DNA of 64,000 nucleotides from Polaribacter porphyrae (GCF_002954685.1 NZ_MSCN01000001.1:2250429-2314428), one strand, 5' to 3'; counted from the first letter of the stretch, positions 54,829 through 64,000 are shown. Program-made: numbers and translations. Notes: generated by a model not told the origin, from the letters alone.

Positions 54829-56784
54829 ATGAATCACAATCTTGATGATATAGAACTGCCGAAAGATTCTAGAGGAGAACAATTGGAGACAATTTCTAAA
54901 AACTATTTTCAACCTCTTTTTAATGTAAAAAAATTCATTTTAAAAGAAGAAATAATAGACAACGGTATTGACTACAGAATTGAAATTAAAAAAAATGGGA
55001 AGAAGCTTGGGTTTGGTTTAAATTTTCAATTAAAAAGTACCGAAAGTGTTACCAAAAATAAAGACAATTCTTATAGTAAATCTTTAGAAACATCTAACAT
55101 TGAATATTTATTAAACAATGGTCAACCTGCATTTTATGGATTTTACATTGAAGAAGAAAAAGCAATGTACTATGAGAATTTAGAAACATTCATACAATCA
55201 TTAAATTCTAAAAACCCTGAATGGCAGAAACAACAATATCACACTTTGAGGTTTACAAAAAAACTAGACCAAAATTCATTAAATATCATATATGATTTAG
55301 CGCTGAAAAAAGGATTAATGTTAAGAACTCTTAATTCTAAGTTAGCTGAAAATAGTAATAATATTAAGAGTGATAAGAAAATAATAATAGATTATGAAGG
55401 CAACACTAAAACAGATGACGAAATAGAGCAGTTTATTGAAAAATATGGTCTATTTCTGGATACTGAATATAGATGGAATGAGATTATAAGAATTCATAAT
55501 CAATCATCAAGGAGTTCAAAAAAATCTCAACTTTATAATTTGATTATAGGGTTTTCTTATTTCCATACTGGAGAATATTTTAAAGCTTTAGAGTATCTTA
55601 AAAAAGCATATGATGAAATCAATTTAATTTCAGATAATTTAAAAGGTTATTTGATTTATTTCTATTCAGAACTTCAAATAGTTTATGGTTTAATAAATAG
55701 AGAGGATTATAATTCTCAATTAAATAATATTCCAGATAATAGTGATATAAAAAAACAACTTACACTTCAGAAAATTCAAAAATTAGCTCAAAAACTATAC
55801 ACCTCTGACTCTTTTACTTCCCCAGATTATGAAGAGCAAATTCAAGCTCTTATTTTAGAGAATTCAGATAACCCAAAAGTTTTTTTACCTGCTAAAATTG
55901 AACATGCAAGTTATCGTTCAGAAAGGTTAATTTGCCAAATAATGCCTTCTTTATTAGTTGGAGCTAATGAATACATTGGCTCTGAATACACTAGTATTCT
56001 TGATGATTACAATTCCATTCTATTAGATTGTGAAAAGTGTAATTCTTTATTTATCTCTCATCTCTGTTCACTTAGACAAAATAAATTTGTAATTCAGGTA
56101 GAGTCTATTATTCGTTTTACAATAAATGAAGATTTGAATTATGAAACTCTTGAAAAGATACTCAAACAAACAAAATTAACATATAAATACTTCTGTGAAA
56201 TAGGACATATAGAAAATCAACTTTATGCGCTAACTGTAATCCTAGAGCTTCATCAAAATATGGAAAATGAAGAAAGAGTTAATGAAGTTATTTCTTTGAT
56301 GGAGGATTATATTTTAAAATTTCCTAATCCAGAATTAAAGAAGAAAATTGAATTCACTAAAGAAGGAGGAACTTTAATCAATCATTTAATTAATCAGAAA
56401 GAAAATATTAAAAAAATCGATGAAGAGATAAAATCAAAAAGAGAAGAATTGATTAAATTAGACTCCATTGAAAAAGAAAAAAATCTATCTCATTCAAATT
56501 ATCATATTGTTGAACTATTCCCAATAGGTCATTTTCAAGTTCCAAAAAACAAAATTAAAATTTTCTTTGAAATTGTAAATATTTCTGATGAAAAATTAAA
56601 AATACACATAAAAAAACTCTTAAAAATGATAATCCCTGTATTCAATACTTATTCTTTAAAAATTAATACAGAAGGATACTTAAAAGGTAATTTGGAATAT
56701 AAGGGTATTGAAAGTTATAGGAATATGTATAAAATAAGAAAAGCTTTTTTTGAGAATAAATTTTACAGAACAAAAATATTTTAA
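54829..56784 (+). CDS. DUF4365 nuclease-like domain with TPR-like repeats
   Basis: 651 aa. Residues about 10-170 match DUF4365: SRGEQLETISKNYFQPLF, EIIDNGIDYRIEI with Asp48, and GFGLNFQLKST with Gln67-x-Lys69, the D...QxK set of PD-(D/E)XK nucleases; FYGFYIEEEKAMYYENLE fits too. From about 215 on there are helical repeats (YNLIIGFSYFHTGEYFKALEYLKKAYDE is TPR-like) and a coiled coil near 520-550. It is the first gene of the plus-strand operon; its stop overlaps the next ATG (TAATG). Likely an effector or sensor of a defence system; activity is inferred. Confidence 0.8.
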   Translation: MNHNLDDIELPKDSRGEQLETISKNYFQPLFNVKKFILKEEIIDNGIDYRIEIKKNGKKLGFGLNFQLKSTESVTKNKDNSYSKSLETSNIEYLLNNGQPAFYGFYIEEEKAMYYENLETFIQSLNSKNPEWQKQQYHTLRFTKKLDQNSLNIIYDLALKKGLMLRTLNSKLAENSNNIKSDKKIIIDYEGNTKTDDEIEQFIEKYGLFLDTEYRWNEIIRIHNQSSRSSKKSQLYNLIIGFSYFHTGEYFKALEYLKKAYDEINLISDNLKGYLIYFYSELQIVYGLINREDYNSQLNNIPDNSDIKKQLTLQKIQKLAQKLYTSDSFTSPDYEEQIQALILENSDNPKVFLPAKIEHASYRSERLICQIMPSLLVGANEYIGSEYTSILDDYNSILLDCEKCNSLFISHLCSLRQNKFVIQVESIIRFTINEDLNYETLEKILKQTKLTYKYFCEIGHIENQLYALTVILELHQNMENEERVNEVISLMEDYILKFPNPELKKKIEFTKEGGTLINHLINQKENIKKIDEEIKSKREELIKLDSIEKEKNLSHSNYHIVELFPIGHFQVPKNKIKIFFEIVNISDEKLKIHIKKLLKMIIPVFNTYSLKINTEGYLKGNLEYKGIESYRNMYKIRKAFFENKFYRTKIF

Positions 56785-59700
56785 TGGATATTCATAAGCT
56801 ACATATATTTTCAAAAAATACTGATGCTTTTGCTTCACAAAGAGGTTATAATTATCAGACTTTAAAAACATTAGAATCTTGGGTGCAAAATTTTATTGAT
56901 AAAAAACAAGAAATAATTTACTGTGAGTTTGAAGAAGATATTTTTCACAAGGACTTTATTAGTAAAGAAGCCAAGTTTAAACAAATAAAACTTTATTCAA
57001 ATAACTTTTCTTTTAAAAGCAATGAAATAAAAAAAAGTATTGTTAATTTTTTTCTATTACACATAAAATCAGATTATTCTGACTTTAAGAAAGAGTTCAT
57101 ATTTGAAACTAACTCTAATATAGTTAGAGATTATGACGGAAATGATGCAAGCCTATTAAAAGAATGGTTCAATAATCAATTCTCATTATCAGAAGTTGAC
57201 TTAAAAAAATACTCCAACAAAGTAAAAGAGATAGTTAGTGAATACATAAAAAAACAAGAAAAAAACTATGAAATAAAATTAATCAAAGAAGCATCCGAGA
57301 TTTTCAATAAACTAAATGACGAGTTTTGGAATGATTTTACAAGATTAATAAAATGGGATTTTAAGAATACAAATCCAGATGATGAATTTTCTAATACTAT
57401 CAAAAAAATTAAATCCTTAATAACTAAAATACCAATAAGCTCAGTTAGTGACGATAAAAATATTTTTAGTTCTTTACTGGAGACAGTTTTTGTAAAAGTC
57501 ACGAATAGTGACTACAATGAAAGAACTTTGACTTTCAGAAAGTTTGAAAATACAATTCTAAGCCTTGGCGAAAAAGAAGATGGTTGGTACTCAAGAAAGT
57601 TCAATTACTACTTAAATATAGAATCTATAGATTCCTTTAGATTTGGAGAATTTTATGAAATTTTAGATTTGATAAATTATTGTAGAAGAAAAAAATACCT
57701 CCACCATCATAAAGAGAAATGGAATGCTTTAACTAATTTCTATCTAAATACAGATTCTATATCTCCTTATTATAGGAGAAAAATTATATACGAGCTAATA
57801 TTTCTAAATAACGAATTTCACGAAGTTGATTATGAAAATTTAAGTGCTAGAATAAGACCAGATGGGAATCTTTTTGGATTTGAAAATCATATAAGATATT
57901 ATCTCGAAGACTTTAAAAATTTCATTACACCGGAAGACCTAGAGGATGCTAAAAATATTATAAATATTCTATTCCCAGTTGTTATTGATAATAAAATAAA
58001 TATTGATAAAAAAGAACATAGTAAATGGGTTATAACTCTATTCAAAGAAATAAGTAAAAGATTAACCAATTCTTCAAACTCAACTGAAAGATGTAAGTAT
58101 TTAGAACTAAAAGCTACCTTCTTAATGGTATCTAATATATCCAGAGGTAAAAATCCATTAGAATTCATTAAATATTATGATGAATTAATAGAAAACTTAG
58201 ATAAATCCCCATTGTATGAAGTTTCTCAATTGGGAGATAGATTAAATAAGTATATCAAAATGTTTATTAATTCCGAACCAGATGACACTTGGGGACTAAT
58301 TAATGCTCTAGAAGAGTTCTCTACAAGGCTATTCCCCTACATTGAAAAGAGAGAGGGTAAAATAAGCTTAGCAAAGCAACAAGTACAAAGAGGAGTACAA
58401 TATATAAAAACAAATAAAAAACATTTACTCCTCAAAGCTCTAGATTATTTTCATAAAGCAAAAATTAATTACCTGCAAGAAGACACAATAGAGGGTTACA
58501 CTTTAGGGTTGATAAACATCTCTCAACTCTATAATAAATTAGGATTACATTTAGCAGCCAAATACTATGCTCTTGCTTCTTTTAGAATTAGTATTAACAA
58601 AGAACTTATAAATCGTGTTGAAAACAGTTTTGAATTACTCTTTTATTCAGATTATAAATCTGGGTCTTGGCTTAATGCTATTGACATATACAGTAAATAT
58701 ATTTTTACAAGAGAACAATCTAACTATGAGAAATCTGATTTTGAACATGAAAGTAAAATAACTCGTAAATTAACATTTTTACTTTATGTAATGCTAAAGA
58801 AATCGAATCATTTCAATGATTTCGTAACTGAATATATTAATTCTTTTGGCTATATAGGAAATGACATTATTAACCCCATTTTAAAAAAATATGATGAATT
58901 TTTACCAACTGAGAATCATTTTAATCAATTTTTAATTAAAGAAGTAAATGATTATCCCCTAAATGATATAGGTACAGAAAGAGTTATTTCATTTAAAGCT
59001 TTAGGAAGTTTGTGGAGAATTAAATTTCCTAATAAATATGAATTAATTGGTATTTCAGAAGAATTTATTTCTAACCTTCAAATTCTACTAGCTGAAATCT
59101 CTTTATTTGAAGTTGATTTTCATTTGCTGAAAACAGAAATTGAAATAGAGCTAGAACTATCTAAAGAATACAAAGAACCAGAAGAACTACCTTCCAATGA
59201 GGTAATAAAAAGAAAAGTATTTATTGTTAAGTGTAATAGTAAAAATGAAAAAAAATTAAATTTTCACACTGTTCACAGTACAATTTCAGTAAGTTATATT
59301 CTAAACTCTATGAGTTTGTTAAAATATGAAGAGTTTCAGTCTAATTTTATGGATTTCATAAAAGAAAGAGAGCTTGATAATAAACAAATTTCAGTAAATA
59401 TTTATCAAAAAATTCACAGAGATGTTTATTCCAAAAAGTCATTTAAAGAATTTAAAAATCAAAAATTAAATAATTTTAAAATTGATTTGGATTTTATAAA
59501 AGATAATGAATTTATGAAATGGAACCATTCTCTAAGTCATAAATATAATTATGAAGACTCTATTTTTGCTATTAAAACTAGATTTGAGAATACTTATAAA
59601 GGAACATATCTAACAATTCTAAAATTAAAAAAAGATAAAAAATTCATCTTATTAATTAACAAACTCAGGAAAGATGGATGGAAGGATTGGCAAATTATTT

Positions 59701-60044
59701 CTAATATATTCAATTTTATAGTTGATTATAAAGTAAGGGTTTTTGAAGCTGAAAATTTAAAGGGATTAGATGAAAAAAGCTTTCGAGAAAAGTATCATGA
59801 ACTCTTTTATAAGTATGTAAAACTTGATGAAAAAGACTGTTATATATACTTTCCTGTTGAAGCTTTTGAATCAAAAGAATTTGAATTTCAATTTAACATT
59901 AGTATAGTTGCTATATTGAATAGGTTTCAATTAGAATGCAAGTTACAAACGCCAGCCTTTAAGGCAATAAGAGAGTTTTTAAATATCAAGTTTAATCTTA
60001 ATAAAGATGACTACCACGTGAATAACCCGTTAAAGAATTTATAA
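56784..60044 (+). CDS. DUF4297 (Cap4-type dsDNA nuclease) with long helical repeat region
   Basis: 1086 aa. The N-terminus FASQRGYNYQTLKTLESWVQNF, IIYCEFEEDIFH (Glu51-Asp52) and AKFKQIKLYS (Gln67-x-Lys69) is the DUF4297/Cap4 dsDNA endonuclease pattern used in CBASS Cap4 and in several Avs proteins. From about residue 200 to the end it is all-helical with TPR-like segments (LLLKALDYFHKAKINYLQED, GLINISQLYNKLGLHLAAKYYALAS). I found no Walker A motif, so it is not a STAND NTPase of the Avs type, and there is no SAVED domain. It is translationally coupled to the DUF4365 gene. Confidence 0.78.
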   Translation: MDIHKLHIFSKNTDAFASQRGYNYQTLKTLESWVQNFIDKKQEIIYCEFEEDIFHKDFISKEAKFKQIKLYSNNFSFKSNEIKKSIVNFFLLHIKSDYSDFKKEFIFETNSNIVRDYDGNDASLLKEWFNNQFSLSEVDLKKYSNKVKEIVSEYIKKQEKNYEIKLIKEASEIFNKLNDEFWNDFTRLIKWDFKNTNPDDEFSNTIKKIKSLITKIPISSVSDDKNIFSSLLETVFVKVTNSDYNERTLTFRKFENTILSLGEKEDGWYSRKFNYYLNIESIDSFRFGEFYEILDLINYCRRKKYLHHHKEKWNALTNFYLNTDSISPYYRRKIIYELIFLNNEFHEVDYENLSARIRPDGNLFGFENHIRYYLEDFKNFITPEDLEDAKNIINILFPVVIDNKINIDKKEHSKWVITLFKEISKRLTNSSNSTERCKYLELKATFLMVSNISRGKNPLEFIKYYDELIENLDKSPLYEVSQLGDRLNKYIKMFINSEPDDTWGLINALEEFSTRLFPYIEKREGKISLAKQQVQRGVQYIKTNKKHLLLKALDYFHKAKINYLQEDTIEGYTLGLINISQLYNKLGLHLAAKYYALASFRISINKELINRVENSFELLFYSDYKSGSWLNAIDIYSKYIFTREQSNYEKSDFEHESKITRKLTFLLYVMLKKSNHFNDFVTEYINSFGYIGNDIINPILKKYDEFLPTENHFNQFLIKEVNDYPLNDIGTERVISFKALGSLWRIKFPNKYELIGISEEFISNLQILLAEISLFEVDFHLLKTEIEIELELSKEYKEPEELPSNEVIKRKVFIVKCNSKNEKKLNFHTVHSTISVSYILNSMSLLKYEEFQSNFMDFIKERELDNKQISVNIYQKIHRDVYSKKSFKEFKNQKLNNFKIDLDFIKDNEFMKWNHSLSHKYNYEDSIFAIKTRFENTYKGTYLTILKLKKDKKFILLINKLRKDGWKDWQIISNIFNFIVDYKVRVFEAENLKGLDEKSFREKYHELFYKYVKLDEKDCYIYFPVEAFESKEFEFQFNISIVAILNRFQLECKLQTPAFKAIREFLNIKFNLNKDDYHVNNPLKNL

Positions 60045-60055
60045 ACAAAATAATT

Positions 60056-61366
60056 ATGATAAAGAAAATTAAAAAGAAACACATAATAGATGCAACTAAA
60101 TACATAGATTATATTGGAATTCCAAAGGATAACATTTATAATTATTATTGGATAAAATTAGATAATGGTAAAGAATACCCTTTCAAACTTACTGTTAGAG
60201 AAGCTTATAAATTGACTACAAATACAGATGAATATTATGATTTTAGTTCAAATAAAGAAACTAGAAAAACTATAGAAGATTTAGGATTTGAGATAAAATA
60301 CTATACTGAGCATATTAATTTTTTGAAAGATTATGAAGTTGAAAAATTCTCAGACGTTGCAGGAAGTAAATACAGAAAAGCAAATCCTGAAAATGTCAGA
60401 TATGGAATGTTAATAGCTCCTACTGCATATAAGATTAATTATTGGGCTGAAAATTCTACAATAGAGAATTTTGTAATAAAATCAGATAAAAGTTGGCAAT
60501 GGTCAGGCAGTTTTAAAAGTTATTTATGGATAAGAATATTTAGAAAAAATGATTCTAAGAAGGTATACTTTGTTTTAGGGGTTGATGATAAAGGAAACTT
60601 ATATTTAGAACTAAATTGTCAAAGGTCAAATCATACAGGTGGAAAAACACAACCTTTAACAAAGGAAAGAATAAATGAATTCGATAAGTATTTAAATAGT
60701 TCTACATACATAAAAAAAATCATAAAGAAAGAACATCTTAAAAATTACAACTGGCACTCTTTAATTTCATTAACAAAAGATTTTCTTCATAGTAATTCTA
60801 CAATTTACGATGAATTAGAAATAATTTCAAAAGAGAAATTTATCGAATTAAATCAAGATAATGATTCTATACTGACGGTTAGTGATATACCTGAATCAAC
60901 TAAATCTTATGTGAATAAAGAAAGAAATTTTAAAGGTAAAAAGATAGACTGGAGTAAAAAGCAATTAGTATCTAGCAGGTTAGGTTTATTAGGTGAAGAA
61001 CTGATAATTGAATATGAAAAATCGAAAATAAAAAAACTGAAAAAAGAGAATATTTTAAATGACAATATAATTGTAGAAAAAAAACGGGATGGTGAAGGCT
61101 ATGACATTTTAAGTTATGACAAAAATGGAAATAAACTGTTTATAGAAGTGAAAACTACAAAAGGAAAAATTAATGAGCCATTTTATTTATCTATTAATGA
61201 AAAAGCTTTTTATGAAAAACATAAAAGTCAATACATTATTTATAGATTATATGAATTTAATAACCTCTCAAAAACATCTAAATTATATAAAATAGAGGGT
61301 TCTGAATTAGATGACTTTAATTTTAACCCAACTAACTTTGAAATCTCTAAAGGAGATTTTTCTTAA
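60056..61366 (+). CDS. DUF3883 protein with ScoMcrA-head-like N-terminus
   Basis: 436 aa. Residues about 10-85 (IGIPKDNIYNYYWIKLDNGKEYPFKLTVREAY-type, then DFSSNKETRKTIEDLGFEI) resemble the N-terminal head domain of ScoMcrA-like restriction enzymes. The middle (about 120-220) has an aromatic-rich domain of unknown type. The C-terminus is DUF3883, a PD-(D/E)XK fold: SRLGLLGEELIIEYEK, DGEGYDIL with Asp350, and FIEVKTT with Glu364-x-Lys366. It may bind modified or foreign DNA and cut it. It starts 11 bp after the DUF4297 gene and 11 bp before the GHKL gene. Confidence 0.75.
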   Translation: MIKKIKKKHIIDATKYIDYIGIPKDNIYNYYWIKLDNGKEYPFKLTVREAYKLTTNTDEYYDFSSNKETRKTIEDLGFEIKYYTEHINFLKDYEVEKFSDVAGSKYRKANPENVRYGMLIAPTAYKINYWAENSTIENFVIKSDKSWQWSGSFKSYLWIRIFRKNDSKKVYFVLGVDDKGNLYLELNCQRSNHTGGKTQPLTKERINEFDKYLNSSTYIKKIIKKEHLKNYNWHSLISLTKDFLHSNSTIYDELEIISKEKFIELNQDNDSILTVSDIPESTKSYVNKERNFKGKKIDWSKKQLVSSRLGLLGEELIIEYEKSKIKKLKKENILNDNIIVEKKRDGEGYDILSYDKNGNKLFIEVKTTKGKINEPFYLSINEKAFYEKHKSQYIIYRLYEFNNLSKTSKLYKIEGSELDDFNFNPTNFEISKGDFS

Positions 61367-61377
61367 AAAAATATAAA

Positions 61378-63905
61378 ATGATACAATCGCTGGAAGAAGG
61401 AAGAAAAGAAGATGGAAATCGTTCCATTGCTGATAAAATAATAAAACGATTACATGATTTAGATAAGACTATAGAACACAATCAAGGAAGGTGGGCTTGG
61501 GAATTACTTCAAAATGCTAAAGACAGTTCGGTTAATGATGAAAATCATAAAATTTCAGTTCAAATAATATTAGACAATAATCAAGTAGAATTTAAACATA
61601 ATGGAATACATTTTACCGAAAAAGATATTAGAGGTTTAATAAATCAAATTTCCTCCAAAGAAGTTGAAGAAAATGAACAAACTAGAAAAACTGGACGTTT
61701 TGGAACAGGTTTTTTAACTACACATTTGTTGTCTCGAATTATTCAAATTAGAGGAATTCTTAAAAGTGAGAATGAACAATTTTATCGTTTTAAGTTTCCA
61801 TTGGATAGGACAGGGAAAACAATGCTAGAACTTGCTCCTATGATTGAAAAAGCTTGGAGCGAATTTCACAATTCTGTTTTAGAAGTTAATCATAACGATT
61901 ATAACATTAACGAATTTAATACATCTTTTTGTTATTCGTTGATTACTTCGGAACAACAAGAAGTTGCAAGAACTGGAATAGAGGAATTCACTAAACTACT
62001 GCCTTACGTTTTAGCCTTTATTCCCAAAATTAAGAGTATTCAAATTATTGATAACACTCGAGGTACTGATGTTACTTTTTTAGACAAGAACAATAGATTA
62101 AATGAGTTCATTACTCTAATTGAAAGGATTAAAAACGGCATAAAATCAAATATTTATATTTTAAATTATTCTGGGAATAAATCTTCTATTGCTTGTGAGT
62201 TAGAAAAAGAAAATGATAAATACTTCTTCAAAAATCTAGATAATTTACCTAAACTTTTTTGTGATTTCCCTCTAATAGGAACTGAAAATTTTCATTTCCC
62301 AGTGATTGCTAATAGCTTTTATTTCAACCCTTTAACGGAGAGAAATGGAGTGTGGTTAAAAAAGGAAAATGATGATGAAGTTCTTGAAAACCGCAGTATA
62401 CTTATTGAATCAATCGAATTATATAAAGAACTTCTACCTAAATTATTGGAGAGTAATTATTTTAATTTCTTTAATATTATTCAGACTAAAATTCCTAATG
62501 TAGATTATATCAATAAAGATTGGTTTTCGGATGAAATTCAGACTCCTTTGAGGAATTTTATAATAGAGTTAAATATTGTTGAATTAGAAAATGACGATAA
62601 AAAAACAATAAAGGATATTTGGTTTCCTTCGAAAGAATATAATATAGAGAGGAAAAATAATTTATGGCAGTTCAATTATGATTTATCTCCCAATTCTATA
62701 CCCAAAAAAGAGCATTTTGAAAAATGGACATCCTATTCTTGGTCTGATTGGAATTTTCTAAATTATGAAGAATTAGTAAAAGAAATAGAAAAAATTGGGA
62801 GTATAGAAAAGATTGAAGAATCGTTAATCAATAAAGATTCCTATGACTGGTTAAATTCTGTTGGCATGTTTTTGTTAGAAGTAGAATCTAATAAACTACT
62901 AATAAAAAATATGCAATTGTACCTAATCGAAATGGAATATTCCATAAAAAAAGTGAGCTGTTTATTGACAAAGTAAAAGATGAACAACTTATAGAAATTC
63001 TAAAGTTATTAAATGATGATTGGAATGATATTCTAATTAATAAAGGTGTTCGTTTTGGAAGTTATCATGTTAAAGAAAAAAAGCACATTGCAAGTGAAAT
63101 AACAGAGAAAATCAATTACACTACTGATAAAGACGAAAACTATAATAGAGCTGTAATTCTCCTTTCAGAATGGTTTGAATGTAATAACCCTGATGACATT
63201 AAAAACTTATTTTCTGAATTACACAGAAAAAAAGCGGAGTTATTTATGAATACTATTTCTGATAAGGAAAGCCTTTACCGTATTATGAAAAGTAATACCG
63301 ATTTATCTAAAGTAGCTGATGCCATTGATAACAATTCTAACATTTTAGATAATAACGAAGAACTCTCATCTCTTTTAACAGAATTTAACCTAAATGATAT
63401 TTCTAAACTAAGAGTCATTTTGGAAACGTCTCAAAGTGGCTTATTTATTAAAAAGTCTGATTTAACTCAAGAGGATTTGGTAAGTTTAGGTGTCGCATCA
63501 ATTGAAGAACTAGCAGAAGCTCTAAAAGATAAAGACCTTTCCAATATGTTCCATAGTTCCAATCCTAATGTTAGTGCTTTTCTTTATGCAGAAAAATTGA
63601 TTTCCAGAGCAAAGAGAAGAGTTATTGAGCATTTAAGAACTTTATCAGATAAATATGATTGTAATGAATTAGATGAAGATATATCTAAATCAGCAATAGG
63701 AGGCATTAAAAAAAATGGACAGCCTATTTATATTGTTACTCGTCCTTCGGATAATGATTTTATAATAGTTTATTATGGTTCTGAAAAGGACATCTTGGAT
63801 TACGAAAATTCCGAACTATGGGTGGATAACGGAATTGACATCCCAAAAAGAATAACACTAGGAAAGATATTAAAGAATACAGGAATAAATAAAATACCAG
63901 TTTAG
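61378..63905 (+). pseudogene. sacsin/HSP90-type GHKL ATPase, frame broken at an A6 run
   Basis: The gene reads 61378-62976 as 532 aa and then on in the -1 frame, which is open from 62913 to 63905. The N-terminus is a GHKL ATP-binding domain: WELLQNAKDS (Glu42, Asn46, Asp49; N box), VEFKHNGIHFTEKDI (G1 box with His-Asn-Gly instead of Asp-x-Gly) and TGRFGTGFLTTHLL (G2 box), as in sacsin N-terminal domains. The -1 frame begins AIVPNRNGIFHKKSELFIDK, a natural continuation, and runs 330 codons to the end GINKIPV. Adding one A to the A6 run 62904-62909 gives one protein of about 842 aa. Decay, slippage or sequencing error are open. Confidence 0.75.
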
Positions 63906-63907
63906 AA

Positions 63908-64000
63908 ATGAGTATTGAAGATGAAATTATAAAGATTCTTAACAAAAAAAGCTCGAGAGCGACAAAATTGAATTTAAAGCAGTATTGCCACCTGCAAGAA
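63908..64000 (+). pseudogene. start of an AlbA_2/Schlafen-like protein, frame broken at an A7 run (cut by window end)
   Basis: The ATG at 63908, 2 bp after the GHKL stop, opens MSIEDEIIKILNKK. After the A7 run 63944-63950 the sense frame is -1: LESDKIEFKAVLPPAR, which fits the AlbA_2 (Schlafen-type, DNA-binding/ATP-dependent) start with its E-x-x-x-x-E-F-K motif. In the written frame the text turns into SSRATKLNLKQYCH. One more A joins the two as NKKKLESDKIEFK. Only about 30 codons are in the window, so the domain call is tentative. Confidence 0.5.

Larger units (their letters stand above)
49913..64000. mobile_element. integrative element carrying a defence operon (right end beyond window)
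   Basis: The integrase at the left border, a Xis-like HTH protein, small unknown genes and a run of nuclease- and ATPase-domain genes form a classical integrated defence island. The housekeeping synteny ends at the PorP/SprF gene. No relaxase, conjugation, replication or phage structural genes are seen up to 64000, so it may be an integrase-only or mobilisable island. The border is taken at the candidate att site; the other end is outside. Confidence 0.75.

Noticed and set aside
56784..60044. An Avs-type STAND NTPase
   Set aside because: No Walker A or B motif was found anywhere in the 1086 residues.
63944..63950. Classical -1 ribosomal frameshift site in the AlbA_2-like gene
   Set aside because: The zero-frame codons AAA-AAA-AGC do not give a tandem slippery heptamer; polymerase slippage or an indel explains it better.
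49913..64000. A CRISPR array or prophage in the element
   Set aside because: No regularly spaced repeats, cas genes, or phage head, tail or lysis genes are visible.

Overview
The window is a piece of a low-GC chromosome from the phylum Bacteroidota, most likely a marine member of the Flavobacteriaceae (Polaribacter- or Tenacibaculum-like; the genus is a guess). The reasons are a type IX secretion sorting domain protein (1980-2681), a PorP/SprF family protein (48777-49760), promoters of the form TTG-N19-22-TAnnTTTG instead of sigma70 boxes, and a flavobacterial gene order pdxJ / CBS-nadK-DUF6089-uppS-bamA-ompH-ompH-murI. No intact tRNA, rRNA or CRISPR array was found.

Left part (1-7.9 kb): an arsenosugar-type cluster: the 3' part of an ArsM-like methyltransferase ending in Gly-Gly-Cys-Cys, a rhodanese, a TIGR04282-type glycosyltransferase, a DM13/T9SS protein and a purine nucleoside phosphorylase. 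A lone DUF4365 nuclease-like gene, a small-molecule kinase, an inositol-phosphatase-family enzyme and a membrane di-iron hydroxylase follow. Next come a minus-strand envelope operon (13.6-9.0 kb: OM barrel, GH113 lipoprotein, internally duplicated lipoprotein, BamA/TamA-like barrel), an FAD oxidoreductase with a polyferredoxin (13.8-16.7 kb), a four-gene glycolipid or glycan operon (16.7-21.2 kb), and a LacI regulator with a HAD phosphatase.

Middle part (23-49.8 kb): housekeeping genes (YjbQ, nitrilase, DUF2797, GH3-like, polyprenyl synthase, rlmN, queA, aroA, MazG-like, pdxJ, nadK, uppS, bamA, two ompH/skp, murI) and a large sortilin-type beta-propeller protein. A RelE/ParE toxin-antitoxin pair lies upstream of the nitrilase gene and is flanked by a decayed second copy of the nitrilase 5' end.

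Right part (about 49.9 kb to the end): an integrated element. It starts with a candidate attachment site and an orphan minus-strand terminator, then a tyrosine recombinase, an excisionase-like HTH protein and small unknown genes. A structured non-coding stretch and a frameshifted zinc-ribbon membrane gene follow. Then comes a five-gene plus-strand operon with the look of an uncharacterised anti-phage system: DUF4365-TPR, DUF4297 (Cap4-type nuclease)-helical repeats, ScoMcrA-head-like/DUF3883, a sacsin/HSP90-type GHKL ATPase, and the start of an AlbA_2/Schlafen-like protein. Its promoter lies in a perfect 20-bp inverted repeat. The last two genes are each thrown out of frame by the apparent loss of one A in an A-run, which may be decay, slippage-controlled expression, or homopolymer sequencing error.
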